Assembly: GCF_002930615.1 (NCBI RefSeq)
Contig: NZ_PSNX01000004.1
Coordinates: 248,001 to 312,000, forward strand
Direction: 5' to 3'
Length of the DNA: 64,000 nt
From: Caldimonas caldifontis
GTDB taxonomy: Bacteria > Pseudomonadota > Gammaproteobacteria > Burkholderiales > Burkholderiaceae_C
Below are positions 54,331-62,953 of this stretch, one piece after another (the stretch's first letter is position 1; each line of letters starts with the position of its first letter). The notes beneath the pieces were generated by a model that did not search any database, had not been told where the DNA came from, and saw nothing but the letters and a program-made list of their open reading frames with translations. Both the position numbers and the translations under genes were made by a program.

Positions 54331-56276
54331 GACGGATGTCCCGCTATTGCGGCTGGAGTCCGGTTCGGCTTGGGCGGTGCCGCACGTGTTGCTCTGGGTT
54401 CGTCCGCATCCGGGTCAAGGATCGGAAACCGCCCCTTGATGATCCGCCCGCCCGACACCGAGGCGAAGTACTGCAGGTTGGGCAGCTTGCCCAGCACGTC
54501 GGCGGGCACCATCTCCTCGAAGCTCTCGGTGAGCTGCGTCGAGTAGCTCGACGAGAAGTCGCCCAGGTGAGCGTCAGCACCGCTGCTCAGGCCCACGCGC
54601 ACCGAGTGGATCGCGGTCTTGCCGAAGGTCTCGACCACGAAGTCCTGCGTCGGACGGTCCTTGGACCGTAGCGCGATCAGGTTGTTCAGGTTGCCCAGCG
54701 CCATGCGCGCCGCGTCTTCGCTGCCCAGGCGCTTGGCCAGGTCGGCCAGCGTCTGCATCGCGCAGGTGGTGAAGATGCCACCCTCGGCGCCCTTGTTCAG
54801 GATCTCGATCAGCGGCTGGTTGATGACGTTCGACACCTCGTCCACGAACAGCGAGATGCGCCGGTAGCCGCCCAGGTTGTAGCGCATGCCCGCACGGGCG
54901 GCCAGGTCGGCCAGGGCCAGTGCGCCGATGGCGGTGGCGACCGACGGGTCGGGCAGGGAATCCAGGCACATGTACAGCACATGCCCGGCGCGCTCGATCT
55001 TCTCGAAGTTCATGATCGGCCGTGCATCGCCAGCGTCGAAGGGGTCGGGCGACAGACTGCGGCCGAGGTCGCCCGAGGTCAGCATCGAGAGCACCGGCAG
55101 CAGGTTGGCTGTGATCTTCTGGTAGTGCTCGCGGTTGTGGCGGAAGGTGCGCACCTGGGCGTCAAGCACCTTGTTGCGCTGCGACTGCGGGACGTGATGT
55201 TCGTAGAAGGCGACCAGGGCCAGCAGGTCCGCACTGGCTGCCTCCGACGGACGCTTCATGTTGCCGCGGTGCGCATCGTGCAGCAGCTTCTTCATTTCCG
55301 GCTGGTCGCGCCAGCTGGCGCCGAGCAGCCGCTCGTAGAAGCGGCGCAGCGTCGCTTCCAGCACGGGCTCGATACCGCCCTCGATGTACTTGGTGAGCTT
55401 GACCAGATTCGGCCGCTCCTCCAGTTCGACCAAGCCCTGCACGACCACATTCACGGCGTCCCAGCCGAAGGCGGAGAAGGCGCCGGCCGTGTCCGGCGGC
55501 ATGATTGACTGGATCCGCGAGGCGATCTCGGTGGGCTTCTGCCAGTTGAAGGTGAAGTCCAGGCGCACGCCGGCTTCAGGGAAGGCGGGGTGGAACTCGA
55601 GGAAGGTGTCGGGCTCGCGCCAGTCCTCGCAGGCGCGCTGCGTGACGCGCTTCAGGCGGCGGCTGTTCTTGGGGTCGATGACGATGACTACGTCGCCGCG
55701 ACGTACGGCCTGCGTCACCAGGTTGGCCAGCGCCACCCCCTTGCCCGACTGGGTGGTGCCGACCAGCAGGGTGCCGCCTTCGAAGTTCTGCAGCGGCCGG
55801 TGCAGGGGCACCTCGCGCGGCTCGACGCCATGGATGTAGGGCAGGCCGATCTCGGCATCGGGTTGCGGGCGCGCGTCGTAGCCCAGCACCTGCAGCAGGC
55901 GGGGCGCCACGGTGAACTCCCGGTAGTCGACCTTGGCCAGTTCGTAGAGACGCTGCGAGTGGACGGGCCGCCACTCGAAGCCGAAGCCCAGGAACACCGC
56001 GTCAGGCTTTTCCGTCCAGCGGGCGACGGCCCGTGTGCTCAGCACCTGGATGCCGCGGCCGGAGAGCGAGGCGCGCAGCACCAGGGTGTGAACGCCCTGC
56101 GCCAGCCGCAGGACGCCCATCGCCAGGCAGAACGCGGCAAGCGGGAGTGCGAGCTGTCGCGGGAGCAGGCCCAGCCCGCCGGTCACCGCGAAGAACAGCA
56201 GGGCGGACGCCCAGACGGCGGCGGCGTACACCTCGTAGGCGCGCCGCCAGGGCATCTCATAGCGGCGCATCAGCAT
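54327..56276 (-). CDS. traD: TraD, type IV coupling protein ATPase
   Basis: This protein of about 649 residues recruits relaxase-DNA and pumps it through the channel. Two N-terminal membrane helices (YAAAVWASALLFFAVTGGLG and LALPLAAFCLAMGVLRLA) are followed by Walker A LLVGTTQSGKGVALANL near residue 172 and Walker B-like RISLFVDEVSNV later. The conserved end block SSSYSTQLTESFEEMVPADVL split shows a TraM-recognition type tail; the tail is Pro/Arg-rich. ATG 56276 is one base past the upstream stop. Confidence 0.94.
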   Translation of the reverse strand: MLMRRYEMPWRRAYEVYAAAVWASALLFFAVTGGLGLLPRQLALPLAAFCLAMGVLRLAQGVHTLVLRASLSGRGIQVLSTRAVARWTEKPDAVFLGFGFEWRPVHSQRLYELAKVDYREFTVAPRLLQVLGYDARPQPDAEIGLPYIHGVEPREVPLHRPLQNFEGGTLLVGTTQSGKGVALANLVTQAVRRGDVVIVIDPKNSRRLKRVTQRACEDWREPDTFLEFHPAFPEAGVRLDFTFNWQKPTEIASRIQSIMPPDTAGAFSAFGWDAVNVVVQGLVELEERPNLVKLTKYIEGGIEPVLEATLRRFYERLLGASWRDQPEMKKLLHDAHRGNMKRPSEAASADLLALVAFYEHHVPQSQRNKVLDAQVRTFRHNREHYQKITANLLPVLSMLTSGDLGRSLSPDPFDAGDARPIMNFEKIERAGHVLYMCLDSLPDPSVATAIGALALADLAARAGMRYNLGGYRRISLFVDEVSNVINQPLIEILNKGAEGGIFTTCAMQTLADLAKRLGSEDAARMALGNLNNLIALRSKDRPTQDFVVETFGKTAIHSVRVGLSSGADAHLGDFSSSYSTQLTESFEEMVPADVLGKLPNLQYFASVSGGRIIKGRFPILDPDADEPRATRAAPPKPNRTPAAIAGHPS

Positions 56277-56277
56277 G

Positions 56278-57996
56278 TCAGGGTTCCTCGTGCGCGGCCG
56301 GCTCGAAGGCGGCAAGGTCGAAACCATCGATGCAGGCTGGGGCAACTACCAGCCCGATCTTCGGCTCGCCGCGGAAGTCGGCCGTGACGGTGGCCGGGCC
56401 ATCCCCCCTGGCATGCACCAGCAGGCCGACATCGGCCAGCGCCCGACTCGCCAGCGCTGGCTGCACGCCCCGGACCTCCAGTTCAGCCAGCGGCACGAAC
56501 AGGCCGGCCGCGATGGGTGCGGCGGCTGCTGCGCTGCCCGGCCCGTTGAGGGTGCCGACGATGGCCGCGAGGGCATCGCGCACGGCCGGGTTTAGGCGCA
56601 TGGGTGCGTTCAGCTTGAAGGTCGGCGCCGCGGCCGGTGGCGGGTTGGGCGGAGGGGGCGGCGACGGGACTTCCAGGTCGGCAACGGCAGCAGGTGGCGG
56701 TGCCGGGGTCTGTGACACCGGCGGCGGCGGGGATGTGCGAGCTGCCGGTGATGTGGCCACCTCGGTGGCGTCGAGCAATGAGAACTGGGTGCCGGGCGGC
56801 GGTGCGGGAGCTGGCGCCGGTGCAGTCGTTGGCGCCTTCTGGGTGGTCCGCGTGGCGCCAGGTGGGCAGACCAACGAGATGGCCAGTGGCTCGGCCGGCG
56901 GCGCGACGCCGGTTAGCAGGATCGCCGGCGATGCCAGCTTCACCGCCTCCGCAGCGGTCTTCAACTCCGGCGGCAGGACGAACCAGGTCGAGGCGCCGTC
57001 CGGCTGCCGCACGAAGACCCCGGCCTCCAGAAGCAGATCGAGCATCGTCTCAGGCGCCTTCGGGATGCCGGCCAACTGATCGGCTTCGAGGAGTGCCTGA
57101 ACATCGTGGGCCGCCTGCGGCCACAGAAGGAACAGCCCGTCGGGCCCCAGCCAGGACCGCGACTTCTCTCGGTTCGGGAGCCAGCTCGGGCTGCTGGATG
57201 CCAGCCGGCGCATCGCGTCGACCAGGTAGCGCTCGAGGTGCGAGCCGAACTGCGGCACGCCATAGCGATCGGCGTTGGCCTGCAGGTTCCGGTCGATCAC
57301 CAGCGCAAGCGAACGGCGGACCAGAGCGTCGAGGACGTTGTGGTCCCGGTAGACCGGCTGCCCGCTGATGCTGGACAGGAGGTGCGGGACGATGACGCTG
57401 TTGTCCTGCGCCAGGTACTGAAGCGTGGCTCCCGGGATGACCAGGGGCAGTGCGAACACGCCCAGGCCCCGCGACTCGGTGGCGTTCGGCCGCCAGCGAA
57501 CGAAGTAGCGAGTGGCACTGCGCGATGCCAGCCAGTCGCCCAGGGGCACGAGGAACTGCGGCCACTCGCCACCCGCCTCGTCGGTCACGATCAGGTGGCT
57601 GAGTACCCGGTGCAGTTCGCAGCACAGGCCGCCGATGAAGGTGGCCAGGCGCCAGCGCGGTTCAAGCTGGCGGCGCGCCGAGATCGTCGACCGTCCGGAG
57701 AAGATGTGCGCGTCGGTGCCTTGCAGGCTGTAGAACGCGACCTCCAGCCCCAGGTTCAGCAGGCCGGCAGGTGTGCTGAAGTAGTTGTCGGCGGTGGCCG
57801 GCAGCAGGTGGACGTAGCTGGCATAGCGCTGAAGCAGCGGCTGCACCTCCGCGTCGAAGGTGTCGCGGGACAGACCGAAGCACAGGCGGATGCGGCTGAC
57901 GAGGCCGTCGGCCGCTGCTAGCACGTCAGGGACGGGCAGGGCGGCGAAGCCCGGGTCGGACGCTGGAAAGGCTTCGTGGGAAGCTGACGAAAGCAT
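56278..57996 (-). CDS. traI: TraI_2/MobH-like relaxase protein with degenerate active site
   Basis: A protein of about 572 residues. The N-terminal 230 residues follow the TraI_2 layout: RYASYVHLLPAT, then TPAGLLNLGLEVAFYS, then PRWRLATFIGGLCCELHRV. The middle is Pro/Ala-rich and the C-terminal domain (about residues 460-570) resembles the usual MobH partner domain. MobH relaxases carry a triple-His motif before the GGL segment and an HD pair in the next helix. Here those positions read NYFSTPAGLL and CCELHR, so the metal ligands seem lost. Position beside traD supports the assignment, but catalytic activity is doubtful. ATG 57996 is chosen. Confidence 0.8.
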   Translation of the reverse strand: MLSSASHEAFPASDPGFAALPVPDVLAAADGLVSRIRLCFGLSRDTFDAEVQPLLQRYASYVHLLPATADNYFSTPAGLLNLGLEVAFYSLQGTDAHIFSGRSTISARRQLEPRWRLATFIGGLCCELHRVLSHLIVTDEAGGEWPQFLVPLGDWLASRSATRYFVRWRPNATESRGLGVFALPLVIPGATLQYLAQDNSVIVPHLLSSISGQPVYRDHNVLDALVRRSLALVIDRNLQANADRYGVPQFGSHLERYLVDAMRRLASSSPSWLPNREKSRSWLGPDGLFLLWPQAAHDVQALLEADQLAGIPKAPETMLDLLLEAGVFVRQPDGASTWFVLPPELKTAAEAVKLASPAILLTGVAPPAEPLAISLVCPPGATRTTQKAPTTAPAPAPAPPPGTQFSLLDATEVATSPAARTSPPPPVSQTPAPPPAAVADLEVPSPPPPPNPPPAAAPTFKLNAPMRLNPAVRDALAAIVGTLNGPGSAAAAAPIAAGLFVPLAELEVRGVQPALASRALADVGLLVHARGDGPATVTADFRGEPKIGLVVAPACIDGFDLAAFEPAAHEEP

Positions 57997-58170
57997 GGCG
58001 ATTGCAGGCGAGCACCCGCGGCCATGTTGATGGACACGGTTGAACGCCGACACCCGAAAGGATCACTCTCGGGCGCGGCTTTCGACACCAGGCTTCGGCG
58101 GCAAGCCTGATCCGACATCGCTGGCGGTCGACATCGGGCGGTCGTCGCCCGCGCTCATGCGCCGCCATGG

Positions 58171-58192
58171 CGGGCTGCTGTCGGGCTGCTGT
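58171..58192. repeat. Two tandem 11-bp repeats in the divergent traI/regulator region
   Basis: CGGGCTGCTGT occurs twice in perfect tandem (58171-58181, 58182-58192), in the 248-base gap between the divergent traI and XRE genes. Candidate operator for the adjacent regulator, or part of an origin of transfer; chance is possible. Confidence 0.4.
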
Positions 58193-58244
58193 CGTGGTCA
58201 GCGCCGTCGGTGCTTTCGATACTGCGTGCCATCGATGTCCTACC

Positions 58245-58955
58245 ATGGAGAACCTTGTGATTGACACCGCCGAAAGTGTGACGACCGCTCGCCTGCTGAC
58301 CCCTGCCGAACTCGGCCTGTGCGTGCGGCTCTTCCGGGAGATGCGCCAGTGGTCTCAGGAGCAGTTGGCTGAAATCTCCGGGCTCAACGTCCGCACGATC
58401 CAGCGGGTCGAACAGGGCCTGGCGGCCAGCCTGGACACGCGAAGGGCTCTGGCCGGTGCGTTCGAGTTCGAGGATCTGGATGTACTGAACAAGCCTTTCG
58501 CGATCCCGACGGAAGAGGAACTCAAGGCACAGAAGGCAAAGTTCGATCGCGAACACGTCACCTTGACTGCACTCCCGCTGACGACGGGGAAGCAGTTGGC
58601 CAAGCTCGCCGAAGCTCACATGATGGATCTGTCGGAGCCTGGGTTCGAACTCGAGCGGGAGGCAGACGACGCGTTCGCCGGACTGGTGGACTACTTCAGG
58701 GAGTACCGTGACTGCGCGGACCTATACACCGAGTCGACGAAGTTCGAGGTGTACGACGAACTGCAGTCCCGCATCGATGGCCTGAAGGCGCTCGGCGTGT
58801 CATTGCGCTATGCCGAACGCAAAATGCAGGTGAAGTGGGGAGCCGACCCCGATGCCAAGCCGATGCCGGTGAGCGTTCTGTACGTTGTCGCTTTCCCGCT
58901 GGGCAAGGAGCCGGACCAGTTTGCGACACCGAAGTCCGGCGGCATTCGCTTCTGA
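58245..58955 (+). CDS. XRE-family HTH transcriptional regulator
   Basis: This 236-residue protein has a helix-turn-helix near the N-terminus (LFREMRQWSQEQLAEISGL, then NVRTIQRVEQG, about residues 25-55). A larger C-terminal region without recognised domain is mostly helical. It is divergent from traI/traD, so control of the mobilisation genes is a reasonable inference. The ATG at 58245 is used; upstream openness lacks similarity. Confidence 0.83.
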   Translation: MENLVIDTAESVTTARLLTPAELGLCVRLFREMRQWSQEQLAEISGLNVRTIQRVEQGLAASLDTRRALAGAFEFEDLDVLNKPFAIPTEEELKAQKAKFDREHVTLTALPLTTGKQLAKLAEAHMMDLSEPGFELEREADDAFAGLVDYFREYRDCADLYTESTKFEVYDELQSRIDGLKALGVSLRYAERKMQVKWGADPDAKPMPVSVLYVVAFPLGKEPDQFATPKSGGIRF

Positions 58956-59055
58956 TGCAAGTGGGACGCTGTGCCGTCCACACCAGATCCGAGTTGCTTC
59001 TTCTGTATCTCGCATCGCCATCCGACAGTGAAGGTCCTGCTGCGAACCGATTGGC

Positions 59056-59715
59056 TCACGGCTGGCATTCGCTCGCGGAGGAGGTTCCAACCTGCCCCGT
59101 CGACGAGCCAAAGGAACACTGCAGCAGGACGAGCATCCCCAGTTGCTCCGCCCTCGGCGCGGCCAGCGGCTGCACCGGAAACGCCCCCTGCACCCGCGGG
59201 TCCGTGCCGTACCGCTGCACCAGCTTGCAGAAGGGGCAGTGGTCGTTCGACCGCGCCACGGAGCCGAAGGCCGCCAGGAACTCGCTGTGGCAGGTCGGGC
59301 AGGTGACGAGCGAGAAGCTCCTCGTGTCGGTGAGCCACAGGCCGTCCGTGTGCGCGGCCAGATCGAAGGCGCGGTCGAAGCTGATGCGATGCGGCGGCTG
59401 GCAGATGCCGATGTAGTGGCGGTAGGCACCGACGAGCGCTTCACCCGCAGGGAAGTCGGCGTCTCGCAGACGGCGGTACAGGGCCACGATGATCGATGCC
59501 TCGGCGCGGTGGAGCAGGTTGGCGCCGTGGTACCACTCCGGGGAGTCCGGCGAGCGCCCTCGAGGTACGGCCATGCGGTCCGGGAAGAGCAGGCGCAGCG
59601 CCTCGCGGGGCGGCAGGCCCGTCAGATGACCGATGGTGCGCACGCGTGCACCGCAGGCCGCACAGGCCTTGGCCAGCGCCAGGGCGCGCAGTTGGCGATC
59701 GACCCGCGACTGCAT
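59056..59715 (-). CDS. flhC: FlhC-like transcriptional activator (SetC type)
   Basis: This 219-residue protein matches FlhC across its length. It starts ALALAKACAACGARVRTIGH with its HTH region (LTGLPPREALRLLFP), then has the zinc site CPTC near residue 136 and CPFC near residue 157, matching the four cysteines of FlhC. In SXT/R391 elements the FlhC/FlhD-like SetC/SetD pair switches on integration and transfer genes. Paired with flhD here; the gap is 24 bases. ATG 59715 is used (TTG 59721 possible). Confidence 0.9.
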   Translation of the reverse strand: MQSRVDRQLRALALAKACAACGARVRTIGHLTGLPPREALRLLFPDRMAVPRGRSPDSPEWYHGANLLHRAEASIIVALYRRLRDADFPAGEALVGAYRHYIGICQPPHRISFDRAFDLAAHTDGLWLTDTRSFSLVTCPTCHSEFLAAFGSVARSNDHCPFCKLVQRYGTDPRVQGAFPVQPLAAPRAEQLGMLVLLQCSFGSSTGQVGTSSASECQP

Positions 59716-59739
59716 GGCCAATGACCCGGCAACTGAGCG

Positions 59740-60045
59740 TCAGGCGGCCGAACTGGCCGTCACATGGCGGGGGGCGTGGACCGCGGCCAGCGGTCGAACC
59801 AGCGGCAGCGGTATGTCGAGCAGGCTGACCAGGTCGCGGCGCGGCGGGAAGAGCGTGGCGTCGCCCAGGTTGGCCACGATGGCCATCAGCTGCTGGACGC
59901 TCATCGTGCCGAGCCGCTCGGCCTGGATCGCGTCGAGCGCGAAGCGGCAGCACGCCGCCGTGCGGTCGTGGAGGATGCCGTCGCGGATGGTGAGCAGCAG
60001 GGTCAGGTTGGCGATCTGCACATCGGAGAGCTGGACCTGGTTCAT
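59740..60045 (-). CDS. flhD: FlhD-like transcriptional activator (SetD type)
   Basis: This 101-residue protein has the FlhD form (SDVQIANLTLLLTIRDGILHD, then ERLGTMSVQQLMAIVANLGD). It would form a complex with the FlhC-like protein downstream and act as master activator of the transfer genes. ATG 60045 is used. Confidence 0.88.
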   Translation of the reverse strand: MNQVQLSDVQIANLTLLLTIRDGILHDRTAACCRFALDAIQAERLGTMSVQQLMAIVANLGDATLFPPRRDLVSLLDIPLPLVRPLAAVHAPRHVTASSAA

Positions 60046-60397
60046 GGTGCGTCCTCGCGTGGGGACCACGAGCCCGTGCAGGGCAGGGTGGAGGGGTTGG
60101 TCGGTGGATGCGGGTCGTGTTGCAGTGTCTGAAGTAGTGGCTCTGGCGCTGTGCGGCCAGCATAGGGTGGGCGACGGGTCGACTTCAATGGGCGGCGCGG
60201 GCCTGTGCATCTGCTTACCGAATTGCCACTCGCAAGCCCTGGCGAATTCCGGCGAATGCGTGAGCGCGACCGCATGAAGCGATATGCGGCGTGAACGACG
60301 CCCTTGTCGGGGCGCCGTGCAACGTCGGCGCCGGCACGGTCGGCGAACGGGGTTGCCCCCGCTCGCCGCCGTGCCGGACTGCCTGCTCAGGCCGTGC
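60046..60397. promoter_or_regulatory. Region upstream of flhD with GC-rich hairpins after the DUF932 gene
   Basis: About 350 bases without a gene. Two stems lie just beyond the DUF932 stop: CGGCGA/TCGCCG (60341-60346/60363-60368), with CGGGG/CCCCG inside, and GGCGCCG/CGGCGCC (60311-60317/60326-60332). Neither has a T-run, so terminator function is uncertain. The promoter of the flhDC-like pair should lie in 60046-60300, but no strong consensus is seen. Confidence 0.4.
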
Positions 60398-61462
60398 TCA
60401 GATCGCTTCGGCCAGGCCCTTCCACTCGGCGGTGCCGAGCTCGATCAGCTTGCCGCCCAGCGCCTCGAACTCCGTGGCGCGGTCGTAGTCGTCGATCTCC
60501 TGGCTGTAGTGCGTCACCGCATTGACCAGCCCGTAGCCCGAGAGCTCGCCCTCGGTGATCAGGTGCCGCAGCACGCCCGAGCGCTCGACATCGTTGAGCG
60601 TGTAGCGCTGGGCCAGCACCTCGACCGTCTTCACCGGGTCGCCGACGAGGGGGATCTTCAGCGTCTTCTGCAGCTTCTGCGCCGTCTGCCGGAAGCTCGC
60701 TTCCGACACCGCCGCCTGCACCACGTCGCGCACCTTCAGGAAGAAGGCCTTGTCGTCGGCACGCAGGGTGTCGTCCTGGTAGACCTGCAGGCCCTCGTCC
60801 TCGGTTCCGAGCGAACGGCCCACATGCGTCTTGCGCAGCGACCGGTCGGCCGCGATCAGGCCGTTGCGGCAGACCAGCCGGTACAGCAGCGGCTGCACCG
60901 ACAGCGTGCCCTGGCCGACCTCGGAGTTCGAGATCACCACGCCGGCCTGGACCACGTCGCCCGGCGCCATCTCGTAGGTCAGGCGGGAGGTGATGCACTT
61001 CAGGTACATGCGCGTCTCGGTCAGCTCGACCGACTCGAAACGCACGTCGGGCAGCTGCTGCAGGATGGGCAGCACGCTCTCGGCGAGGTCGAAGTTGTCG
61101 AGCCGGCGGTAGCGGTCCGACAGCACCGCGCGCACCTGGCCGTCCAGGGTGCGCAGCATGCGCCGGTCGTCCTCGCTCTGCAGCCAGGTGTTGACGTTGC
61201 GGTCCAGAAGCACCGGTTGCTCCTCGCGCATGCGCTCGAAGTACGCGTGCGGGATCTTCAGCTTGTCGGCCAGCTGGCGGCGCGCCAGCGGCGTGACGCC
61301 GTAGCGCACCGGGTTGCCGGCTTCGTTGACGATGATGTGCGTCCGGCCGTCGTCGCCGGTGCTGTGATGCACCAGCTGCGACGGCACGATCAGGTCCTTC
61401 TTCGAGTGCAGCTGGCGCTCCAGTTCCTGGGCCAGGCTCACGAGGGTACGTCCGCTCTTCAT
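60398..61462 (-). CDS. DUF932 family protein
   Basis: This 354-residue soluble protein of the DUF932 (YubP/YfjQ) family is common on plasmids and conjugative elements. The pattern VRYGVTPLARRQLADKLKIP, then MYLKCITSRLTYEMAPGD, then RLVCRNGLIA is typical. The function is unknown. ATG 61462 is preceded by GGAGA. Confidence 0.9.
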   Translation of the reverse strand: MKSGRTLVSLAQELERQLHSKKDLIVPSQLVHHSTGDDGRTHIIVNEAGNPVRYGVTPLARRQLADKLKIPHAYFERMREEQPVLLDRNVNTWLQSEDDRRMLRTLDGQVRAVLSDRYRRLDNFDLAESVLPILQQLPDVRFESVELTETRMYLKCITSRLTYEMAPGDVVQAGVVISNSEVGQGTLSVQPLLYRLVCRNGLIAADRSLRKTHVGRSLGTEDEGLQVYQDDTLRADDKAFFLKVRDVVQAAVSEASFRQTAQKLQKTLKIPLVGDPVKTVEVLAQRYTLNDVERSGVLRHLITEGELSGYGLVNAVTHYSQEIDDYDRATEFEALGGKLIELGTAEWKGLAEAI

Positions 61463-61876
61463 GACTTTCTCCAGTCGGGTTGGGGTGGGTGAGAAGCGGG
61501 GACGGCACGGCCCACGTCGGGGCACGGGTCCCCGCAGTGGGTTGACGACGACAACTCGCCGCATGCAGCGTGTCCTGGGCGGATTGGCGATGCATCGGCG
61601 AGGCAGGGGCGCGACTTCGGTGACACGGGTGTCGCCATCGGTCGCGCGGGATCTCCAGGGCTGCCTTCGTGGCGCCGGGAGGCGTCACCTGGTCTGGCAG
61701 CTACCAGTCGGGAAACGACGAGGGGAGCGCGTCGGCCGCAGGGCCGACGGCGCCTGACCTTTTCGCCGGCACCGGCAGGTCGTGGCGCAGGGCATGCGCC
61801 GACCCGTCCAGTGCCGCTGAAAAAGCGGGTGCGGCCCGCCGTGGCTCGCCGCACCCCAAGCTTCATGACCTCTGCC
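61463..61876. promoter_or_regulatory. Gene-free region between DUF932 and the primase
   Basis: About 410 bases with no supported gene. It should hold the DUF932 promoter (minus strand). A short imperfect palindrome GGTGACACGGGTGTCGCC (61619-61636) is a candidate operator. No clear -10/-35 is visible. Confidence 0.35.
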
Positions 61877-62953
61877 TCAGCCACCGAGGGCCACCCGGTT
61901 GCCCGAGGCCTGGTCGGCCGACGACGATGCGGTCGCTTGCCCCCGGCCCTGGTCGGGGCCGGTGGCACGCTGGCACCACACATCGGCCCAGTCCGTGCCC
62001 GCATGGCGCGGCACGAACACCCGCACCTGGCGCGGGCCGGTGGTCCTCTCTTCCCGCTTCAGCCGCCGCGCGAGCGCGTAGGCGAAGCACTGGCCAGCGA
62101 AGTCACCACCGGCGTCGTTGTCCGCGTAGATGCAGACCTCGCACACGGTGTCCGGCACCCAGAGCTTCTCCAGGTTGCCCGCGCTGATGCCGGCCCACAC
62201 GGGCTTGCCGGTGGCCAGGTGCACCGCCAGGGCGGTCTCGATGCCTTCGCACAGCGCGAGCTGCGCGCCGGCGTCGAACAGCCGCACGGCAGCACCGTGG
62301 ATGCCCGCGGAGAGCACCTTCTTCGCGTCGGCGGCGTCGAGCTTTCGGCCATCGCGCAGGTAGGTCCGGTGCAGCGTCACGGCCTGACCGTCCGGCGCCT
62401 GGATCAGCGCCAGCATGGCCGGGTAGGCCGCGATCTGCCGCGACTTGCCGTCAGCACCCTTCTCGAAGTAGCCGAGCGACGGGTGGAACCGCAGCACCGG
62501 CGGATGCCGATGCAGGGTCAGCCCGCGTCCGCGCAGGTAGCGGTCGACTTCGTCGCCGGCCACCACCGGCCGCGCCTCGTCCCAGATGCGCTGCACCAGC
62601 CGGCGCATGCGCTCCCCCGATGCCGCTGGGGCACCGGCTTCGCAGGCGGCCGCCGCCGGCAGCATGCCCAGGCAACGTTCCACCTCGCACAGGGCGGCAT
62701 GGAAGTCCACGCCCCGCACAGCCTGGAGCAGCTTGAAGCCGCCACCCGGGCCGCATTGCCGGCAGTGGTAGTTGCCCTCGCCGAACTTGTCGGTGTACTG
62801 GAAGCGGTCGGTCCCGCCGCAGGACGGGCAGGGCCCGTTGCGATGCCGGAGGATGCGCTCCTCGATGCCGGCCGCAGCCAGCACCTCGCTCCAGCGGCCG
62901 TGCGCGCGCTGCTTCACGGCGTCGATGCGTGCCGCGTAGTCAGCGTCCTGCAT
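61877..62953 (-). CDS. Toprim-domain primase with N-terminal zinc finger
   Basis: This 358-residue DNA primase is of the phage/plasmid type. The zinc finger is CPSCGGTDRF ... YHCRQCG (about residues 43-67). The Toprim core has LALCEGIETALAV near residue 235 and VCIYADNDAGGDFAG near residue 277. It primes synthesis on the transferred strand or during element replication. ATG 62953 overlaps the upstream gene by 14 bases. Confidence 0.92.
   Translation of the reverse strand: MQDADYAARIDAVKQRAHGRWSEVLAAAGIEERILRHRNGPCPSCGGTDRFQYTDKFGEGNYHCRQCGPGGGFKLLQAVRGVDFHAALCEVERCLGMLPAAAACEAGAPAASGERMRRLVQRIWDEARPVVAGDEVDRYLRGRGLTLHRHPPVLRFHPSLGYFEKGADGKSRQIAAYPAMLALIQAPDGQAVTLHRTYLRDGRKLDAADAKKVLSAGIHGAAVRLFDAGAQLALCEGIETALAVHLATGKPVWAGISAGNLEKLWVPDTVCEVCIYADNDAGGDFAGQCFAYALARRLKREERTTGPRQVRVFVPRHAGTDWADVWCQRATGPDQGRGQATASSSADQASGNRVALGG

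Noticed and set aside
60311-60368. Rho-independent terminator after the DUF932 gene
   Set aside because: Stable stems are present but no T-run follows on the relevant strand, so I list them only as hairpins.
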